Positions 6,191 to 6,944 of a stretch of DNA of 6,944 bases are shown here, one piece after another. Every line of letters starts with the position of its first letter. Position 1 is the first letter of the stretch. The stretch covers positions 1 through 6,944 of the forward strand of contig CAIXUF010000996.1 of NCBI GenBank assembly GCA_903922535.1. The letters run 5' to 3'. The position numbers were made by a program, and so were the translations under genes. The notes beneath the pieces were generated by a model. That model ran no database searches. It was not told where the DNA came from and worked only from the letters and a program-made list of their open reading frames with translations. This DNA is from Candidatus Hydrogenedentota bacterium. GTDB taxonomy: Bacteria; Hydrogenedentota; Hydrogenedentia; Hydrogenedentiales; CAITNO01.

Positions 6191-6874
6191 ATGTGGAGCA
6201 GGTGGATGGGATTTGCGTTGGCAGGCATGATTTCAATGACAGTGTTGATGATGGCTCATTCGGCGGTGGAACCTTCAGCAGGGGACGACGCGTCGTCGCA
6301 GGCGGCGGCCCCGGCGAAGGCGACGCTGCCCAAGGCGGTGACGGACCAAATGGCCCGCATAGACTGGGTGAAGCAGGTTGGGTTCGGTGCGGGCATCTTC
6401 GTGTCCATTCCGGAACAAATGCTCTATCTGGTCGAGAACGGCGTGCCCGTGTGGCAGGCCCGCTGCTCCACGGCCACTGCCGGCGTGGGCTCACGCGAGG
6501 GCAGCCTGCAGACGCCGACTGGGTGGCACAAAGTGGAGACGAAAATCGGTGCCGACATGCCCTGGGGGCAAGTCTTCCGGTCCCGCGAGGCCACGAAAGC
6601 CGTCTGGAAACCGGGCGTGGAGACAAAAGAGGATCTCGTCCTGACGCGCGTGCTTCCGCTGGATGGACTGGAGCCCGGAGTGAACCAGGGCAAGGACAAG
6701 GAAGGCAAGGTTGTGGATTCACGCGTGCGGGGCATCTACATCCACGGAACCAACGGCGAGGAAAACATCGGCAAACCGGCGTCGCATGGCTGCGTGCGCC
6801 TGCTCAATGACGATGTGATTACCCTATTTGACCTTGTCCCCGCAGGCGCTCTGGTCTACATCAGCGGCAAGTAG
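6191..6874 (+). CDS. L,D-transpeptidase, YkuD domain, exported
   Basis: This 227-residue protein carries the YkuD catalytic signature: YIHGTNGEENIG (183-194) followed by ASHGCVRL (197-204), with C201 as nucleophile and H185, H199 and R203 in the active site. Such enzymes form 3-3 cross-links in peptidoglycan or attach proteins to it, in the periplasm. The domain starts about residue 67 (IFVSIPEQMLYLVENG), and TPTGWHKV (109-116) matches the family's TPxGxF/Y-type segment. The N-terminus is a signal peptide or anchor (about 6-24, possible cleavage after AHS), then an Ala-rich linker. The start is ambiguous. ATG 6191 keeps a basic residue (R4) before the hydrophobic stretch and has GGGG 8 bases upstream. 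ATG 6206 has a better GGAG 7 bases upstream and would give 222 residues. The gene is divergent from the sulfatase operon and unlikely to belong to it functionally. Confidence 0.93.
   Translation: MWSRWMGFALAGMISMTVLMMAHSAVEPSAGDDASSQAAAPAKATLPKAVTDQMARIDWVKQVGFGAGIFVSIPEQMLYLVENGVPVWQARCSTATAGVGSREGSLQTPTGWHKVETKIGADMPWGQVFRSREATKAVWKPGVETKEDLVLTRVLPLDGLEPGVNQGKDKEGKVVDSRVRGIYIHGTNGEENIGKPASHGCVRLLNDDVITLFDLVPAGALVYISGK
6195..6198 (+). promoter_or_regulatory. Alternative ribosome binding site within the transpeptidase 5' end
   Basis: GGAG is spaced 7 bases from an in-frame ATG at 6206. It is a stronger signal than the GGGG before ATG 6191, so the shorter 222-residue form is a real alternative. 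The signal peptide would then lack a basic residue at its N-terminus. Confidence 0.4.
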
Positions 6875-6944
6875 TCACTGCGCCGAATCCCGGTCCTCTC
6901 TGCGTCGACGAACAGCGCGACGCAGCAGCAGCGCGCCCGCCAGC
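6875..6944 (-). CDS. C-terminal end of a probable membrane protein (partial, runs off the window)
   Basis: On the minus strand a frame open to the window edge encodes 22 residues, LAGALLLRRAVRRRREDRDSAQ, then TGA (6877-6875). The pattern is the end of a hydrophobic segment followed by an Arg-rich tail, typical of the cytoplasmic end of a last transmembrane helix. The gene would converge on the L,D-transpeptidase with no bases between the two stop codons. Only the terminus is visible, so no family can be named, and a chance open frame in GC-rich sequence is possible. Confidence 0.5.
   Translation of the reverse strand, partial: LAGALLLRRAVRRRREDRDSAQ
6900..6925. repeat. Inverted repeat near the convergent gene ends
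   Basis: CTGCGTCG (6900-6907) and CGACGCAG (6918-6925) form a perfect 8-bp stem with a 10-base loop. It starts 26 bases past the transpeptidase stop and has no T-run on either side, so it is not a standard intrinsic terminator. It also falls within the Arg codons of the partial minus-strand gene, so coding constraint could explain it. Confidence 0.3.

Noticed and set aside
5965..6228. N-terminal extension of the sulfatase frame to 6228
   Set aside because: It would run antisense to the transpeptidase start and bury the Tat signal at residue 94. The AAGGAG before 5964 explains initiation.
1..6944. Search for insertion sequences, tRNA genes, CRISPR repeats and long direct repeats
   Set aside because: No transposase-like protein, terminal inverted repeats, cloverleaf or regularly spaced repeats were seen on either strand.

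Overview
The window is GC-rich and densely coded. It reads as chromosomal sequence from a free-living Gram-negative-type bacterium. The features behind that view are a Tat-exported Cys-type sulfatase, a large secreted glycoside-hydrolase-like protein, a polytopic GT-C-like membrane protein and a periplasmic L,D-transpeptidase. This mix is typical of sulfatase-rich groups such as Planctomycetes, Verrucomicrobia/Kiritimatiellota, Lentisphaerae and Candidatus Hydrogenedentes. That placement is inferred from gene style, since no rRNA or marker gene is present. No mobile element, CRISPR array, tRNA or rRNA was seen.

Layout: positions 1-100 hold the end of a transcription unit, a strong rho-independent terminator reading leftward. 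Positions 101-5964 are three genes on the minus strand, transcribed right to left. First is a Tat-dependent sulfatase (5964 to 4567). Next, 3 bases after its stop, is an integral membrane protein of the TMTC/GT-C type that appears to start at TTG (4563 to 3022). After a 44-base gap comes a 958-residue secreted TIM-barrel glycoside-hydrolase-like protein (2977 to 101). The tight spacing, the candidate promoter at 6032-6004 and the terminator at 66-29 support a single operon. Positions 5965-6190 are the only real intergenic region. It lies between divergent genes and holds the operon promoter, a set of TGGACA repeats and a second pair of direct repeats. A YkuD-type L,D-transpeptidase runs rightward at 6191-6874. 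The first 22 codons visible from the right edge (6944 to 6875) look like the C-terminal end of a membrane protein on the minus strand, whose stop abuts the transpeptidase stop.

Working together: the sulfatase and the secreted hydrolase-like enzyme would both act outside the cytoplasm, plausibly to desulfate and cleave a sulfated glycan. No SusC/SusD-type transporter, sulfatase maturase or regulator lies in the window, so the substrate cannot be named. The membrane protein keeps GT-C/TMTC landmarks but seems to lack the first extracytoplasmic loop that normally carries the catalytic acidic residues, so its role in the operon is the least clear. The L,D-transpeptidase is an ordinary cell-wall cross-linking gene with its own transcription.

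Most points of interest concern the domain build of the large enzyme (an inserted beta module and a cysteine cluster), the reduced GT-C protein, and the repeat-bearing divergent intergenic region. I did not find strong evidence of a wholly new system. The three-gene operon is the best candidate for something not yet characterised.
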